A stretch of 64,000 bases of DNA from Brevundimonas halotolerans (GTDB taxonomy: Bacteria; Pseudomonadota; Alphaproteobacteria; Caulobacterales; Caulobacteraceae): NCBI RefSeq assembly GCF_003730275.1, contig NZ_QTTA01000016.1:96001-160000 (forward strand), in the 5' to 3' direction. Numbering within the stretch: the first letter of the stretch is position 1; each line of letters begins with the position of its first letter. The notes under the pieces are model-generated. The model saw only the letters and a list, made by a program, of their open reading frames with translations, was not told where the DNA came from and made no database searches. Both the position numbers and the translations under genes were made by a program. Shown in pieces: positions 44,632-54,277 of the stretch.

Positions 44632-46287
44632 TCAGCGGCGGGCGGCAGCACTTTCTTCGCGAACCGGGCCGAACTCGGACCCGTCCTTCCAGCCCGGCCA
44701 GTCGCGGCTGTTGGCCAGGGCCAGACCCACGGCATGGACGACCTCTAGGTCTTCGGCCGCGCCGCGGAAGTCCATTTCCGGCATCCATTCGTCGGCGGCC
44801 TGGTGATAGCGGCGCGCGCCATATTCATCGCGCAGGGCCTGACGTTCGGCGATCGGCTCATCGCGGAAGTCGCCCGATCCCTTGGGATAGGCCATGGGCA
44901 CGCCGCGCTTGGCCAGCGGGAAGTGGTCGGAACGGAAATAGGTACCGGCGGCATTATTGGTATCGGGCACGATCACCCGGCCTTGCGTTGCCGCCACGAC
45001 CTCAAGCCGCTCATCGAGGGTCGACTGGCCGTAGCCGGTCACGCCGAGGCCCGACAGGCGCCCGTAGACGTTCATGGCGTCGAGGTTGAAGCCGGCGACC
45101 GTGGTTTCCAGCGGATAGAGGGGATTGGCGGCATAGAATTCCGAACCCAGCAGGCCGCTTTCCTCGGCGGTAAAGGCGATGATGACGATCGACCGTTCCG
45201 GGCGAGGGCCCGCGCCATACATGCCGGCGACCTCGATCAGGCCGGCGATGCCCGAGGCATTGTCGACGGCGCCGTTGAAGATCCGGTCGCCCTCGGCATC
45301 GGGATCACCCACGCCGATATGGTCCCAGTGGCCGGTGTAGAGGATGGTCTCGTCCGGGTGGGTGGAGCCCGGCAGGCGGGCAACGACATTATGGGTTTCG
45401 ATCTGGCTGGTCGACACGCTGTAGCCGGCGTCGAGGGTCTGGCCTTCCAGTTCGACCGGACGGAAATCGCGACTGCGCGCCGACACCTTCAGGGCCTCGA
45501 AATCCAGACCGGCCCGCTCGAACAGATCGACGGCGACGTCGCGCTGGATCCAGCCTTCCAGCGGCACGCGCTCGGCGGCCGCGTTCGCACGGACGATGTC
45601 GAATTGCGGCCCGGTCCAGGAGTTCTTGACCGTGGTCCAGCCGTAGGAGGCGGGGGCGGTCTCATGCACCACCAGCACGCCGGCGGCGCCCCTGCGGGCG
45701 GCCTCGTCATATTTGTAGGTCCAGCGGCCGTAATAGGTCATGGCCCGGCCGTTGAAGGTGTTGAGCTCGGGCTGCTCATAGTCGGCGTCATTGACCAGCA
45801 CGACGATGACCTTGCCGCGCACGTCGACGTCCTTGAAGTCGTCCCACTCGCGCTCGGGGGCGGTGGTGCCATAGCCGACGAACACCAGCGGCAGATCGTC
45901 GAGGCGCACCTGCTCGGCCGGACGGCGGGTCGAAATGACGATCTGCTCGCCCTGGGTCAGGGGGCGGGCAACGCCGTCGTCGCTGAAGGAGGCGCTGACG
46001 TTGCTAACGGCAAAGCGGTTCAAGGTCACGGCCTGGGTCCAGCCGCCGTTCTCGCCGCCGGGCTCGAAGCCGGCGTCGGCAAAGGCCTCGGACAGATAGG
46101 CGATGACCTTGTCCTCGGCCGGGGTGGCGATGCCGCGTCCCTCGAAGCTGTCGTCCGACAGGGCCTGCACATGCGCCGACAGGCGATCCGGGTCGATCCG
46201 GGCCGGTTCCCCGCCGTCCGGCAGGGTCATACAGGCGGCCAGCGCCGCCCCCGCAGCAAGAACACTCAGCCTGGACAGCAGACGCAT
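44632..46287 (-). CDS. M28-family zinc peptidase, copy 2 (lipoprotein)
   Basis: A 551-residue paralogue of the downstream gene, but with a lipobox (GAALAAC) instead of a cleaved signal. It keeps every metal and catalytic position: YTGHWDHIGV, NGAVDNASGIAG, TAEESGLLG, FNLDAMN and SDHFPLAKRGVP. A PA domain precedes the core. The longer frame upstream is rejected because it would bury the signal. The two are 86 bases apart and look like a tandem duplication in which one copy became membrane-anchored. Confidence 0.9.
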   Translation of the reverse strand: MRLLSRLSVLAAGAALAACMTLPDGGEPARIDPDRLSAHVQALSDDSFEGRGIATPAEDKVIAYLSEAFADAGFEPGGENGGWTQAVTLNRFAVSNVSASFSDDGVARPLTQGEQIVISTRRPAEQVRLDDLPLVFVGYGTTAPEREWDDFKDVDVRGKVIVVLVNDADYEQPELNTFNGRAMTYYGRWTYKYDEAARRGAAGVLVVHETAPASYGWTTVKNSWTGPQFDIVRANAAAERVPLEGWIQRDVAVDLFERAGLDFEALKVSARSRDFRPVELEGQTLDAGYSVSTSQIETHNVVARLPGSTHPDETILYTGHWDHIGVGDPDAEGDRIFNGAVDNASGIAGLIEVAGMYGAGPRPERSIVIIAFTAEESGLLGSEFYAANPLYPLETTVAGFNLDAMNVYGRLSGLGVTGYGQSTLDERLEVVAATQGRVIVPDTNNAAGTYFRSDHFPLAKRGVPMAYPKGSGDFRDEPIAERQALRDEYGARRYHQAADEWMPEMDFRGAAEDLEVVHAVGLALANSRDWPGWKDGSEFGPVREESAAARR

Positions 46288-46436
46288 TTGAGACCTCTCA
46301 CAAAACCGGAGACGCGACCCTAAAGCCTTGCCCGCCGGACGCAACTGTTGAGGGGGTATGCGGAAGCGCCTCTCGCCCGGGAGGCAGAGGATACGGAGAG
46401 GTGGGCGGCGCATGGGCCGGGGGCCCGGAACCGTAT

Positions 46437-46473
46437 GCGCCCTGCTTTCGCGTTACGGGCGCTTTGTAATTTT
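46437..46473 (+). terminator. Possible terminator with no upstream gene on its strand
   Basis: GCGCCC (46437-46442) and GGGCGC (46457-46462) pair, followed by TTTGTAATTTT. It points along the plus strand, but the only gene upstream is on the minus strand, so it would end an unannotated plus-strand transcript starting near 46290-46430. Confidence 0.4.
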
Positions 46474-46800
46474 CGGCACCACAGCCTGGCGCCGCCCCGG
46501 TCGGTTCACGCGAGCGCCTGGGGGGACTGTCTCTTCCGCCGGGGGTCGGGCACCCGGATGCTTGTGCGCCCGACTTCGCCTGTCCCGGTTCGACAGCAGG
46601 TCCCAGTCTCTCGGCCCGCGACGGGCGAGGCGTCCAGAAACGCCCCGGACCCCGGGGTTTCGCCCCGGGCAGTCCCGCTCGACCGGCCTCTGTCGCTGCT
46701 TCGGTGCCTGGATCCTCAGCCCCTCTCCTGCGACGAAGACAGGCGGAGGGTTGCACACGCCCGGACCCGGTAGGGCAGAACGGTCCGAGAATCGCGAGGG
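46474..46800. other. Highly structured non-coding region, possible RNA gene
   Basis: No credible coding frame. It is dense in stems, including GTCGGGC with GCCCGAC (near 46545-46575) and CCCCGGGG with CCCCGGG (near 46650-46675). I looked for tmRNA, RNase P RNA, SRP RNA and 6S RNA signatures on both strands and found none that convince. A structured non-coding RNA or repeat remnant is possible. Confidence 0.35.
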
Positions 46801-46858
46801 GCGTTGAAAGGGTGGGGGAATTCGGGGGCGGCTATCCTACCTACTGCCGTTGACCCAT

Positions 46859-46950
46859 CGTCATCCTCCGACTTGATCGGAGCATCGGTCCGGGCAGGCG
46901 ATCAGCCGTTGCGGGTGACACCGATCCTCGGGTCAAGCCCGAGGATGACG
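46859..46950. repeat. Dispersed palindromic repeat, copy A
   Basis: A palindromic unit beginning CGTCATCCTC and ending GAGGATGACG, enclosing CATCGGTCCGGGCAGGCG. A second copy with the same core and ends is at 51512-51612. A third, different GC-rich repeat block (near 46965-47100) follows. The rest of 46951-47119 holds no gene that I can support. Confidence 0.75.
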
Positions 46951-47119
46951 ACGTTTCTGTCTCCTCCCAATCGCAGATGGGGAGGTGGCGCGGCGCGTCA
47001 GCGCCGTGACGGAGGGGCTCTTGAGGGCGAGCGTGCGATAAAGACCCCCTCCACCACTCCGTGGTCCCCCTCCCCACCGCTGCGCGGCAGGGAGGAGACG
47101 GGTGGGGCGCCTGCCCACG

Positions 47120-47151
47120 AAAAACCCGCCGAAGCGAGGGCTCCGGCGGGT
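47120..47151 (-). terminator. Rho-independent terminator of petABC
   Basis: On the minus strand ACCCGCCG and CGGCGGGT pair, followed by five T residues, 29 bases after the petC stop. It is a strong intrinsic terminator for the bc1 operon. Confidence 0.85.
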
Positions 47152-47179
47152 CATTCGGTCGGTGTGGGAACGGCTGGCC

Positions 47180-48064
47180 CTAGTGGGCGATGCCTTTCCA
47201 GATGCGGCGGTAGCTGGCGTAGGTCAGGCCGGCGAAGATGAACAGGAAGGCCAGAACGCCCATGCCGGTGCGCTTGCGCTCGGTCGCGTGGGGGTCGGAC
47301 GCCCAGGCGATGAAGGCGGCGACGTCCTTGGAATACTGGTCCACCGTCTGGGGCGAGCCGTCGTCATAGGTCACCTGACCATCGGCCAGGGGATTGGGCA
47401 TGGCGATGAAACCACCCGACGGCACATGGTCGGGATCGCCGGTCCAGAAGGGCGACAGGTCACCGGCCATATAGGGGTTGTAGTACTGGCCCGGGGCGAT
47501 CTGCAGACCCTCGGGGGCCGGCACATAGCCCGACAGCAGGGAGTAGATGTAGTTGGCGCCGTCGTGACGGGCCTTGGCCATCACCGACAGGTCCGGCGGG
47601 GCCGCTCCGCCATTGGCCCCGGCAGCCGCCGTGGCATTGGCATAGGGGTTGGGGAAGCGGTCGGCCGGGGTCGCCGGACGCATGATCGGCTCACCCGTTT
47701 CCGAGTCGATATCCGCAACCTGGACCTCGGCCGCGAGCACGCGGACGTAGGGGTTGTCGGCCGGTCCGCCCTTGAAGTGCGAATCGTAGAACGGTCCGCC
47801 GGGCTGGCCGAGGTTGCGGAAGGACATCAGGTCCATGCCGTGACAGGCGGCGCAGACCTCGCGATAGACCTTGTAGCCGCGCTGCAGCTGGGCCTGGTCG
47901 AAGGTGCCGAACGGCCCCTCGAAGCTGAACCCGCCCGAGCGCGGGTGCTTGGCCTCGCCGCCGGCGGCCCCGGCCGGAGCGGCCACGGCAACCAGGCTGA
48001 GGGCGGCGACAGCCGAGGCGACGATCTTGAACACGGTTGAAGGGGTCCCGTTTTGAATGGTCAT
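47180..48064 (-). CDS. petC: Cytochrome c1 of the bc1 complex
   Basis: A 294-residue c-type cytochrome, the electron exit point of complex III. It has a signal peptide (VAAPAGAAG), the heme attachment motif in REVCAACHGMDLMSFR, and a C-terminal membrane anchor (MGVLAFLFIFAGLTYASYRR). The Met ligand is probably in GGFIAMPNPL. It starts five bases after petB in operon order petA-petB-petC. Confidence 0.96.
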   Translation of the reverse strand: MTIQNGTPSTVFKIVASAVAALSLVAVAAPAGAAGGEAKHPRSGGFSFEGPFGTFDQAQLQRGYKVYREVCAACHGMDLMSFRNLGQPGGPFYDSHFKGGPADNPYVRVLAAEVQVADIDSETGEPIMRPATPADRFPNPYANATAAAGANGGAAPPDLSVMAKARHDGANYIYSLLSGYVPAPEGLQIAPGQYYNPYMAGDLSPFWTGDPDHVPSGGFIAMPNPLADGQVTYDDGSPQTVDQYSKDVAAFIAWASDPHATERKRTGMGVLAFLFIFAGLTYASYRRIWKGIAH

Positions 48065-48069
48065 GACGA

Positions 48070-49371
48070 TCAGCCCTTCTTCTCGGGGATGCCGCCGTCG
48101 AGCACCGGCTCGGAGACCGAGGCGGGGACCGGCAGAGGCGTCTCCTTCAGCCCGACCCAGGGCATGATGATCAGGAAGAAGGCGAAGTAGTAGGCGGTCA
48201 GCAGGCGCGTCAGCCACAGATAGCTGTTCAGCTGGCCGTCCAGCAGCATGAAGCTGGGCATGCCGGGCACGACCTGGGCGTCGGGCAGTTGCGCGCCGCA
48301 CCAGCCGAGGCCGAGCCCGACGATCACGAAGATCACGAAGAAGACCTTCATGGTCGGGCGATAGCGCATGGAGCGCACCCGCGAGGTATCCAGCCACGGG
48401 ATGACGAACAGCACACCGATGGCGCCGAACATGGCCAGCACGCCGCCGAACTTGTCGGGGATGGCGCGCAGGATGGCGTAGAAGGGCAGCATGTACCACT
48501 CGGGCACGATGTGCGCCGGCGTCACCAGCGGGTTGGCCGGGATGTAGTTGTCCGCATGGCCCAGGGCGTTCGGCATGTAGAAGACGAACAGGGCGAACAG
48601 GATCAGGAACAGGATGATGGCAAAGCCGTCCTTGACCGTGAAATAGGGGTGGAACGGCAGGGTGTCCTTGGCCGTGCGCTCCTTGGGGATCAGGACGCCG
48701 GCGGGGTTGTTCTGGCCCGAGGTATGCAGCGCCCACAGGTGCAGCACCACGACGCCGAAGATCACGAACGGCAGCAGATAGTGCAGCGAGAAGAAGCGGT
48801 TCAGCGTGGCGTTGTCGATGGCCGGACCGCCGCGCAGCCAAATCAGCAGGGGCTCGCCGACGACCGGCACGGCGCCGATCAGATTGGTGATGACCTCGGC
48901 GCCCCAGAAGGACATCTGGCCCCAGGGCAGGACGTAGCCGAGGAAGGCGGTGGCGATCATCAGGAAGAAGATCACGCAGCCGAGAATCCAGATGATCTCG
49001 CGCGGGGCCTTGTAGGAGCCATAATACAGGCCCCGGAGCATGTGCAGATAGACGGCGATGAAGAACATCGAGGCGCCGTTGGCGTGCACATAGCGGATCA
49101 GCCAGCCGCCGTTGACGTCACGCATGATGCGCTCGACCGAGGCGAAGGCCATTTCGGTGTTCGGCACATAGTGCATGGCCAGCACGATGCCGGTGACGAT
49201 CTGGATCACCAGGCAGAGCATCAGGATGCCGCCGAAGGTGTACCAGTAGTTCAGGTTCCGCGGCGTCGGCAGCGCCATATAGTCGGCGCCGAAGCGGATG
49301 ATCGGCAGGCGGCTGTCCAGCCACTTTTCGATGCCGGTCTTGGGGACGTAGGTGGATTCGTGGTCGCTCAT
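48070..49371 (-). CDS. petB: Cytochrome b of the bc1 complex
   Basis: A 433-residue integral membrane subunit with eight helices. Paired heme histidines lie in the helix segments around [28 protein letters not shown] and [24 protein letters not shown]. The quinol site motif [16 protein letters not shown] (PEWY) is intact. It reduces quinone on the cytoplasmic side and sends electrons through the Rieske centre. Confidence 0.97.
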   Translation of the reverse strand: MSDHESTYVPKTGIEKWLDSRLPIIRFGADYMALPTPRNLNYWYTFGGILMLCLVIQIVTGIVLAMHYVPNTEMAFASVERIMRDVNGGWLIRYVHANGASMFFIAVYLHMLRGLYYGSYKAPREIIWILGCVIFFLMIATAFLGYVLPWGQMSFWGAEVITNLIGAVPVVGEPLLIWLRGGPAIDNATLNRFFSLHYLLPFVIFGVVVLHLWALHTSGQNNPAGVLIPKERTAKDTLPFHPYFTVKDGFAIILFLILFALFVFYMPNALGHADNYIPANPLVTPAHIVPEWYMLPFYAILRAIPDKFGGVLAMFGAIGVLFVIPWLDTSRVRSMRYRPTMKVFFVIFVIVGLGLGWCGAQLPDAQVVPGMPSFMLLDGQLNSYLWLTRLLTAYYFAFFLIIMPWVGLKETPLPVPASVSEPVLDGGIPEKKG

Positions 49372-49388
49372 GGTCTGTCCGTCCGTCC

Positions 49389-49937
49389 TCAGCCGATCCG
49401 CACGCGGGTGTCGGAGACATATTCATACGTCGGAACATCCAAGTTCCGGGGGGCGGGGCCTTTGCGGATACGCCCCGAGGCGTCGTAGTGCGAGCCGTGG
49501 CAGGGGCAGAACCAGCCGCCGTAGTCACCCGAATTGAAGGTCGGCACGCAGCCCAGGTGGGTGCAGGAGCCGATCACGACCAGAAACTGCTCATGCCCGG
49601 CCTTGGTGCGGTCGGCGTCGGTCTCAGGCGGGCTGCCCACGGCACCCTCAGCCTTGATGGTCGCGAGCTCGGCCGGGGTGCGGTAGCGCACGAACACCGG
49701 CTTGCCCTGCCATTTGATGACGACCTGCATGCCCTCGGCGACCTTGGTCAGGTCGAACTCGATGGTCGACAGGGCCAGGGTGTCGGCAGCGGGGTTCATC
49801 TGGTTGACCAGCGGCCAGGCCATCATGACCCCGGCGCCCACCGCGGCAGCGCCGGCGGCGATGTGGATGAAATCGCGGCGGGTGGCGTCGTCGCCCCCTC
49901 CGTGTCCGTCGTGGTTCAGCTCGACCGATTCGGTCAC
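49389..49937 (-). CDS. petA: Ubiquinol-cytochrome c reductase Rieske iron-sulfur subunit
   Basis: A 182-residue iron-sulfur protein. A twin-arginine type start ([19 protein letters not shown]) is followed by one membrane helix and the 2Fe-2S domain with CTHLGC and [13 protein letters not shown]. The GTG at 49937 has a GAGAGG ribosome binding site at ideal distance, so it is chosen over an in-frame ATG upstream. It is the first gene of petABC. Confidence 0.96.
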   Translation of the reverse strand: MTESVELNHDGHGGGDDATRRDFIHIAAGAAAVGAGVMMAWPLVNQMNPAADTLALSTIEFDLTKVAEGMQVVIKWQGKPVFVRYRTPAELATIKAEGAVGSPPETDADRTKAGHEQFLVVIGSCTHLGCVPTFNSGDYGGWFCPCHGSHYDASGRIRKGPAPRNLDVPTYEYVSDTRVRIG

Positions 49938-50129
49938 ATCACACCTCTCATGGGCCCCGATGGACCCATGCCGGCCCATCGACGGTATCGTCATAGTTGA
50001 CGCGAGACGTCATACACCAGCTGACGGGGCCAGATTTGCGGCTCATCGCCGCAAGACGGCGCGTGGCTGAGAAACACTCGCAAAACCAGCCGCGACAAGC
50101 CCCCGGCTCACGCGTAGAAGGGCCTTAGA

Positions 50130-50570
50130 ATGCGTCTCGCCCTTTTTCAACCAGCCATTCCGCAGAACGTAGGCGCCTGCATCCGTCTGTCGGCCTGTTT
50201 CGGCGTCGAATTGCACGTCATCGAGCCCACCGGCTTTCGTCTGGACGACCGGGCGATGAAGCGCGCGGCGCTGGATTACGGGCCCCTGGGGCATATGGTC
50301 CGGCATGCCGACTGGGACGCGTTCCAGCGCGATCGCGGAGCCGGACGGCTGGTGCTGTTCACGACCAAGGGTGCCGAGCCCCTGACCGATTTTCGATTCC
50401 AGCCCGACGACACCCTGCTGTTCGGCTCCGAGCCGTCCGGGGCGCCGGATCAGGTGCATGCGGCGGCCGACGCCCGGGTGCTGATTCCGCTCAAGCCCGG
50501 CGCGCGGTCGCTGAACCTGGCGGTCAGCGCCGGCATCGCCTGCTGGGAATGGACGCGGCAGGTGGGCTGA
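50130..50570 (+). CDS. trmL: tRNA (cytidine(34)-2'-O)-methyltransferase
   Basis: A 146-residue SPOUT-fold methyltransferase that modifies the wobble base of leucine tRNAs. Motifs include [30 protein letters not shown], and the SAM-binding knot [11 protein letters not shown] with MKRAALDY; the C-terminal [16 protein letters not shown] is also conserved. Length is normal. It opens a plus-strand pair with hemF. Confidence 0.95.
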   Translation: MRLALFQPAIPQNVGACIRLSACFGVELHVIEPTGFRLDDRAMKRAALDYGPLGHMVRHADWDAFQRDRGAGRLVLFTTKGAEPLTDFRFQPDDTLLFGSEPSGAPDQVHAAADARVLIPLKPGARSLNLAVSAGIACWEWTRQVG

Positions 50571-50622
50571 CTGCGACATCCTCCCCTGCCCCGCGCGCGA
50601 AAATGGGACTAGAAGCGGGGCC

Positions 50623-51498
50623 ATGAGCACACCCGCCCCCGACCTCGACACCCTGAAGACCGAGACCCGCGCCTGGTTCGAGGCCCTGCGCGACCGCATC
50701 CATGCGGCGCTGGAGGCGCTGGAGGAGGCGGCCGACCCCGCCCTTTATCCCGGCGAGCCCGGCCGGTTCGTGCGCACCGAATGGCAGCGGCCCGAGGGCG
50801 GCGGCGGCGTCATGGGCATGCTGCACGGACGGCTGTTCGAAAAGGCGGGGGTGCACTGTTCGACCGTGCACGGCACCTTCCCCGAGGACTATGCCAAGCA
50901 GGTGCCGGGGGCCGCCGAGGATCCGCGCTTTTTCGCCACGGGCATCAGCCTGATCATCCATCCGCGCAATCCGCGGGTGCCCGCCGTGCACATGAACACC
51001 CGCTTTATCGCCACGACGAAGGGCTGGTTCGGCGGCGGGGGCGACCTGACCCCGGTGCTGGACGTGGATCGCCGCGACGATGCGCCCGACACGATGGCCT
51101 TCCATGCCGCCTACAAGGCCGCCTGCGACCGGCATGATCCGACCTACTATCCGCGCTTCAAGGCCTGGTGCGACGAGTATTTCTGGCTGGCCCACCGCAA
51201 GGAGCCGCGCGGGACCGGCGGCATCTTCTATGACCATCTGGACAGCGGCGACCGGGCGGCGGACTTCGCCTTTACCCGCGACGTCGGCGACGCCTTTCTC
51301 GTGGCCTATCCGGACATTGTGCGCGGCCGGATGGGCGAGGCCTGGACCGACGCCGAGCGCGAGGAACAGCTGATCCGCCGCGGCCGCTATGTGGAGTTCA
51401 ACCTGCTGTACGACCGGGGCACGACCTTCGGCCTGAAGACCGGCGGGAACGTCGAGGCGATCCTCAGCTCCATGCCGCCCGAGGTGAAGTGGCCGTAG
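50623..51498 (+). CDS. hemF: Oxygen-dependent coproporphyrinogen III oxidase
   Basis: A 291-residue aerobic heme biosynthesis enzyme that decarboxylates coproporphyrinogen III to protoporphyrinogen IX. It contains [42 protein letters not shown], and [16 protein letters not shown]. All family blocks are present with normal spacing. It starts 52 bases after trmL. It supplies heme to the bc1 complex nearby. Confidence 0.96.
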   Translation: MSTPAPDLDTLKTETRAWFEALRDRIHAALEALEEAADPALYPGEPGRFVRTEWQRPEGGGGVMGMLHGRLFEKAGVHCSTVHGTFPEDYAKQVPGAAEDPRFFATGISLIIHPRNPRVPAVHMNTRFIATTKGWFGGGGDLTPVLDVDRRDDAPDTMAFHAAYKAACDRHDPTYYPRFKAWCDEYFWLAHRKEPRGTGGIFYDHLDSGDRAADFAFTRDVGDAFLVAYPDIVRGRMGEAWTDAEREEQLIRRGRYVEFNLLYDRGTTFGLKTGGNVEAILSSMPPEVKWP

Positions 51499-51511
51499 GT
51501 CGATAGTTCGT

Positions 51512-51612
51512 CGTCATCCTCTGGCTTGACCAGAGGATCGGTCCGGGCAGGCGGTTGGCATGGCCGCGGTGGTGGGTGGCACCGATCCTCGGATCAAGTC
51601 CGAGGATGACGG
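51512..51612. repeat. Dispersed palindromic repeat, copy B
   Basis: The same repeat as at 46859-46950: CGTCATCCTC at one end, GAGGATGACG at the other, and GATCGGTCCGGGCAGGCG inside, with a more divergent centre. It lies between the converging hemF and amidotransferase genes, and overlaps neither. Confidence 0.75.
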
Positions 51613-51616
51613 GCTT

Positions 51617-52321
51617 CTACCGTCTGAGGAAGGTCTGCAGCCACCCCGCAACGGCCTCGCGGTCGTTGTCGCCCTTCAGGGTTTCCAGCGCGGGATCGAC
51701 GCGGTCGGCGCCGATGCGGTCGCGGCGTCCCTCGGCGAGGGCGGCGGCAAAGTCCGGGGTGAATTCCGGATGGCATTGCATGGAGATCGCGTTGTCGTCC
51801 CAGGCGAGCCCGGCGAAGGGGGTAAAGTCGCTGGACAGGATCACGCGCGCCGCCGCGGGCTTTTCGACCACCTGATCCTGATGCGAGACGGGGATGGCGA
51901 TCTGGCCTCGCGGCGGCACCATCCACGGCTGGGCCTGTTCGACCCGGTAGCGGTGCAGGCCCACGCCCCAGCCCTTTTCAGACTTCTCGACCCGCCCACC
52001 CAGCGCCTGGGCCATGGCCTGATGGCCGAAGCAGATGCCGACCATGCGGGTCTGGCCCCGGGCCGCCGCGATCCAGGTCAGCAGGCGACCGATCCAGGGC
52101 TCGCCGTCATAAACCCCGGCGGGAGAGCCGGTGATGATGACCCCGTCGAAGTCGCCCGGGCGCGGCGGCGCGCTGTGGCGCACATCGATACTGCGGGTGT
52201 CGAAGCCGTCGCCCAACAGGCGCGTGAACATCTGCGGGTAGCGCCCGTGCTCGGGCGACAGGTCAGAGGGCGGTGCCCCGGTCTCAAGGATGGCGATGCG
52301 GGGCTTTCGGGTCTCGGTCAT
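51617..52321 (-). CDS. Class I glutamine amidotransferase (GuaA-like, free-standing)
   Basis: A 234-residue protein with the triad of class I amidotransferases: Cys in MVGICFGHQAMAQALGG, His and Glu in SMQCHPEFTPDF. The GVIITGSPAGVYDGEP oxyanion strand is present. There is no synthetase domain, so the acceptor is unknown; family members include peptidases and carbamoyl or amide transfer enzymes. It is convergent with hemF and divergent from the ABM gene. Confidence 0.85.
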   Translation of the reverse strand: MTETRKPRIAILETGAPPSDLSPEHGRYPQMFTRLLGDGFDTRSIDVRHSAPPRPGDFDGVIITGSPAGVYDGEPWIGRLLTWIAAARGQTRMVGICFGHQAMAQALGGRVEKSEKGWGVGLHRYRVEQAQPWMVPPRGQIAIPVSHQDQVVEKPAAARVILSSDFTPFAGLAWDDNAISMQCHPEFTPDFAAALAEGRRDRIGADRVDPALETLKGDNDREAVAGWLQTFLRR

Positions 52322-52379
52322 TGGGTCGATATGGCCCGGCGAGCACGACTTGGTAAGGGGGATGGGCTATGAGGCGCCC

Positions 52380-52688
52380 ATGTCCACCGCCGATTCCGAC
52401 GCCGTCGTCCTGATCAATGTCTACAAATGCGAGCCTGCGAAGCAGGATGCGCTGATGGAGGCGTTGGCCGTCATGGTCGGGCGTCAGCGCGGGCTGGACG
52501 GCTTTGTGTCGGCAACCCTGCATCGGGGCGTGAACGGCAAGGTCTGTGCGGTCCACGGCGTCTGGGCCAGCCGCGAGGACTGGAAGGCCATGACGCGTCA
52601 TCCAGCCATCGTCGAGGCGATGAGCCCGATCATGAGCATCGCGACCTTCGAGCCCAATCTGTATGAGCCGGGCGAGACGTTTGACTGA
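52380..52688 (+). CDS. ABM-domain (antibiotic biosynthesis monooxygenase-like) protein
   Basis: A 102-residue protein with the ferredoxin-like dimeric ABM fold pattern: AVVLINVYKCEPAKQDALM, GLDGFVSATLHRG and VHGVWASREDWKAM. Members act as small monooxygenases, heme-degrading enzymes or have unknown roles. No heme ligand can be assigned by eye. The ATG at 52380 has a modest GAGG upstream; 52362 is an alternative. Confidence 0.78.
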   Translation: MSTADSDAVVLINVYKCEPAKQDALMEALAVMVGRQRGLDGFVSATLHRGVNGKVCAVHGVWASREDWKAMTRHPAIVEAMSPIMSIATFEPNLYEPGETFD

Positions 52689-52734
52689 GAGCAGGAGCGA
52701 CGTTCAACACTCTGTCCCAGAGGGTTGTTGCCGC

Positions 52735-52833
52735 TCATTCCCGCGAACGCGGGAACCCAGAGTTTTTGCTCGCCAACACCGTCCGCTCACGAACTGCCTA
52801 ACAGAACTGGGTCCCCGCTTTCGCGGGGATGAG
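52735..52833. repeat. Inverted repeat block between the ABM gene and rlmJ
   Basis: CTCATTCCCGCGAACGCGGG at 52735 pairs with a close reverse match at the far end (CCCCGCTTTCGCGGGGATGAG in part), and each arm is itself a hairpin. This is a second family of intergenic palindromic repeats. It may also slow or stop transcription from both sides. Confidence 0.65.
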
Positions 52834-52852
52834 CGGGGGTCAGGGTAAGCCC

Positions 52853-53671
52853 TCAGGCCCACCAGACCTCGGCGCGGGCGCCGGTGTCGCCCAGCGTATC
52901 CGCCACCCAGCCGCAGACCTCTTGCGCGACTGCCTCGGCGCCGTCAGGCGGGTTCAGCATGACCAGGGTGCAGCCGTTCATCTTCATCGGATTGGTCAGG
53001 GGCCGCAGGCGGGCCTCGGCCACCAGCACGCGCCCTGCCCCGGCTTGCGCCAGCCGCCGCAGGAAGCCGTCGAAGGTCTCCATGTCCTTGAGCGGGGTCC
53101 AGATGGCGACCGTCGCGGTCGGGTCGCGCCGGACCACCGCCGCCGCCGCGTCTGCCGCCCGCTGATAGTCGTCGGCCTGTTCGAACGGCGGGTCGATCAG
53201 CACCAGCGGCCCGCGCGCGTTTGCGGTCGCTTCGGCCAGCGCCTCATAGCCATCCCCTGCCCGGCCGTTCGCCGCCGGCCAGTCGGCCAGGGCCTGATCC
53301 AGCAGATCGACCACCGGCGGGTTCATTTCAAAGCCGACATAGGCGTCGCCCTTGCCCAGCCGTCGGGCGACCAGCAGGGGCGAGCCGGGATAGAAGCGCA
53401 CACCGCCATCCGGATTGAGGGCCGCGACCTCTCCGGCCAGGGCCTTGATCGCGAGCGGCAGGGCCTCGCTGGCCATCAGCCGGGCCACGCCCGCCTCGGC
53501 CTCGCGCGAGCGGACCGCATCGCCGGTCAGGTCATAGAGGCCCGCGCCCGCATGGGTGTCGACCACCGTCAGCGGACCCCGGGCGCGCCTCCGGTCGACC
53601 AGCCACAGCAGCAGGGCGTGCTTGACCAGATCGGCAAAGTTTCCGGCGTGAAAGCTGTGGCGATAGTTCAT
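52853..53671 (-). CDS. rlmJ: 23S rRNA (adenine(2030)-N6)-methyltransferase
   Basis: A 272-residue SAM-dependent methyltransferase. It begins MNYRHSFHAGNFADLVKHAL, which is invariant in the family, with TVVDTHAGAGLYDLTG as the SAM site and VLIDPPFEQADDY as the DPPY-type catalytic motif. It methylates one adenine of 23S rRNA in the large-subunit assembly path. Confidence 0.95.
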   Translation of the reverse strand: MNYRHSFHAGNFADLVKHALLLWLVDRRRARGPLTVVDTHAGAGLYDLTGDAVRSREAEAGVARLMASEALPLAIKALAGEVAALNPDGGVRFYPGSPLLVARRLGKGDAYVGFEMNPPVVDLLDQALADWPAANGRAGDGYEALAEATANARGPLVLIDPPFEQADDYQRAADAAAAVVRRDPTATVAIWTPLKDMETFDGFLRRLAQAGAGRVLVAEARLRPLTNPMKMNGCTLVMLNPPDGAEAVAQEVCGWVADTLGDTGARAEVWWA

Positions 53672-53787
53672 GCCCGCTCGTCCCCCCGTACGACGCCCGG
53701 GTCAAGAGGAACCGAGCGGCGCGCGATCGCGTTGCCCGGCCGGGTGCCCACATCTTTCGAAACGCGGCTGCGGCGGATGCTGGCGAC

Positions 53788-54249
53788 CTAGCAACCTTGG
53801 CGGGGCGGGGCGTCGGCCAGTTCGCCGGCGGCTTCATTCGTGGCGGTCACACCGCGCAGACACGACGAGCCGTCCTCCGCAAGGAGATAGACCGCCAGCA
53901 TGGAGGTGCCGTCGGTCAGCGAGCGGACACTGACGATGGTCGCATAAGGCTGGAAGTCGCCCCCGGCCCGGGCCCGCCATTCCACCGGCCACGAAGTGTC
54001 GCGATCGGTCGCAAACATCCCGCTGACCGATTGCATCGAGCCGAAGGCCAGCGACATGCGGGTGCCGTCGGCATAGCCGATCCAGATCGGATAGCCGGGC
54101 AGGCCCTGGCAACGATGGAGCACCCAGTCCTGACCTTCGAAGGCGCCCTCGTCCATCATCTCGCAGTGGTCGGACAGGGGGGTGTATCGCACCTGGACCG
54201 GATCAGGGGCCGTGGTGGTCAGCAGAATGGTCGCGATCAGACCGAGCAT
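53788..54249 (-). CDS. Exported protein of unknown function
   Basis: A 153-residue protein with a short signal-like start (MLGLIATILLTTTAPD). The body has cysteines at DHCEMMDEG, LHRCQGLPG, SSCLRGV and the C-terminal RQGC. I recognise no family. It sits between rlmJ and the kbl-tdh pair on the same strand as both, with a 116-base gap upstream of rlmJ. Confidence 0.65.
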   Translation of the reverse strand: MLGLIATILLTTTAPDPVQVRYTPLSDHCEMMDEGAFEGQDWVLHRCQGLPGYPIWIGYADGTRMSLAFGSMQSVSGMFATDRDTSWPVEWRARAGGDFQPYATIVSVRSLTDGTSMLAVYLLAEDGSSCLRGVTATNEAAGELADAPPRQGC

Positions 54250-54277
54250 ATGGCCCCCCGTCAGAAGCGACCGCCAA

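Noticed and set aside
46440..46800. tmRNA, RNase P RNA or SRP RNA
   Set aside because: No tag-peptide reading frame ending in Ala-Ala, no GAGGAAAGTC P4 element and no GGAAGG/CAGCAG SRP loop on either strand.
46348..46807. Overlapping plus-strand frames of 141-149 codons
   Set aside because: They share the same bases in two frames, have no ribosome binding site or domain, and overlap clear RNA-like stems.
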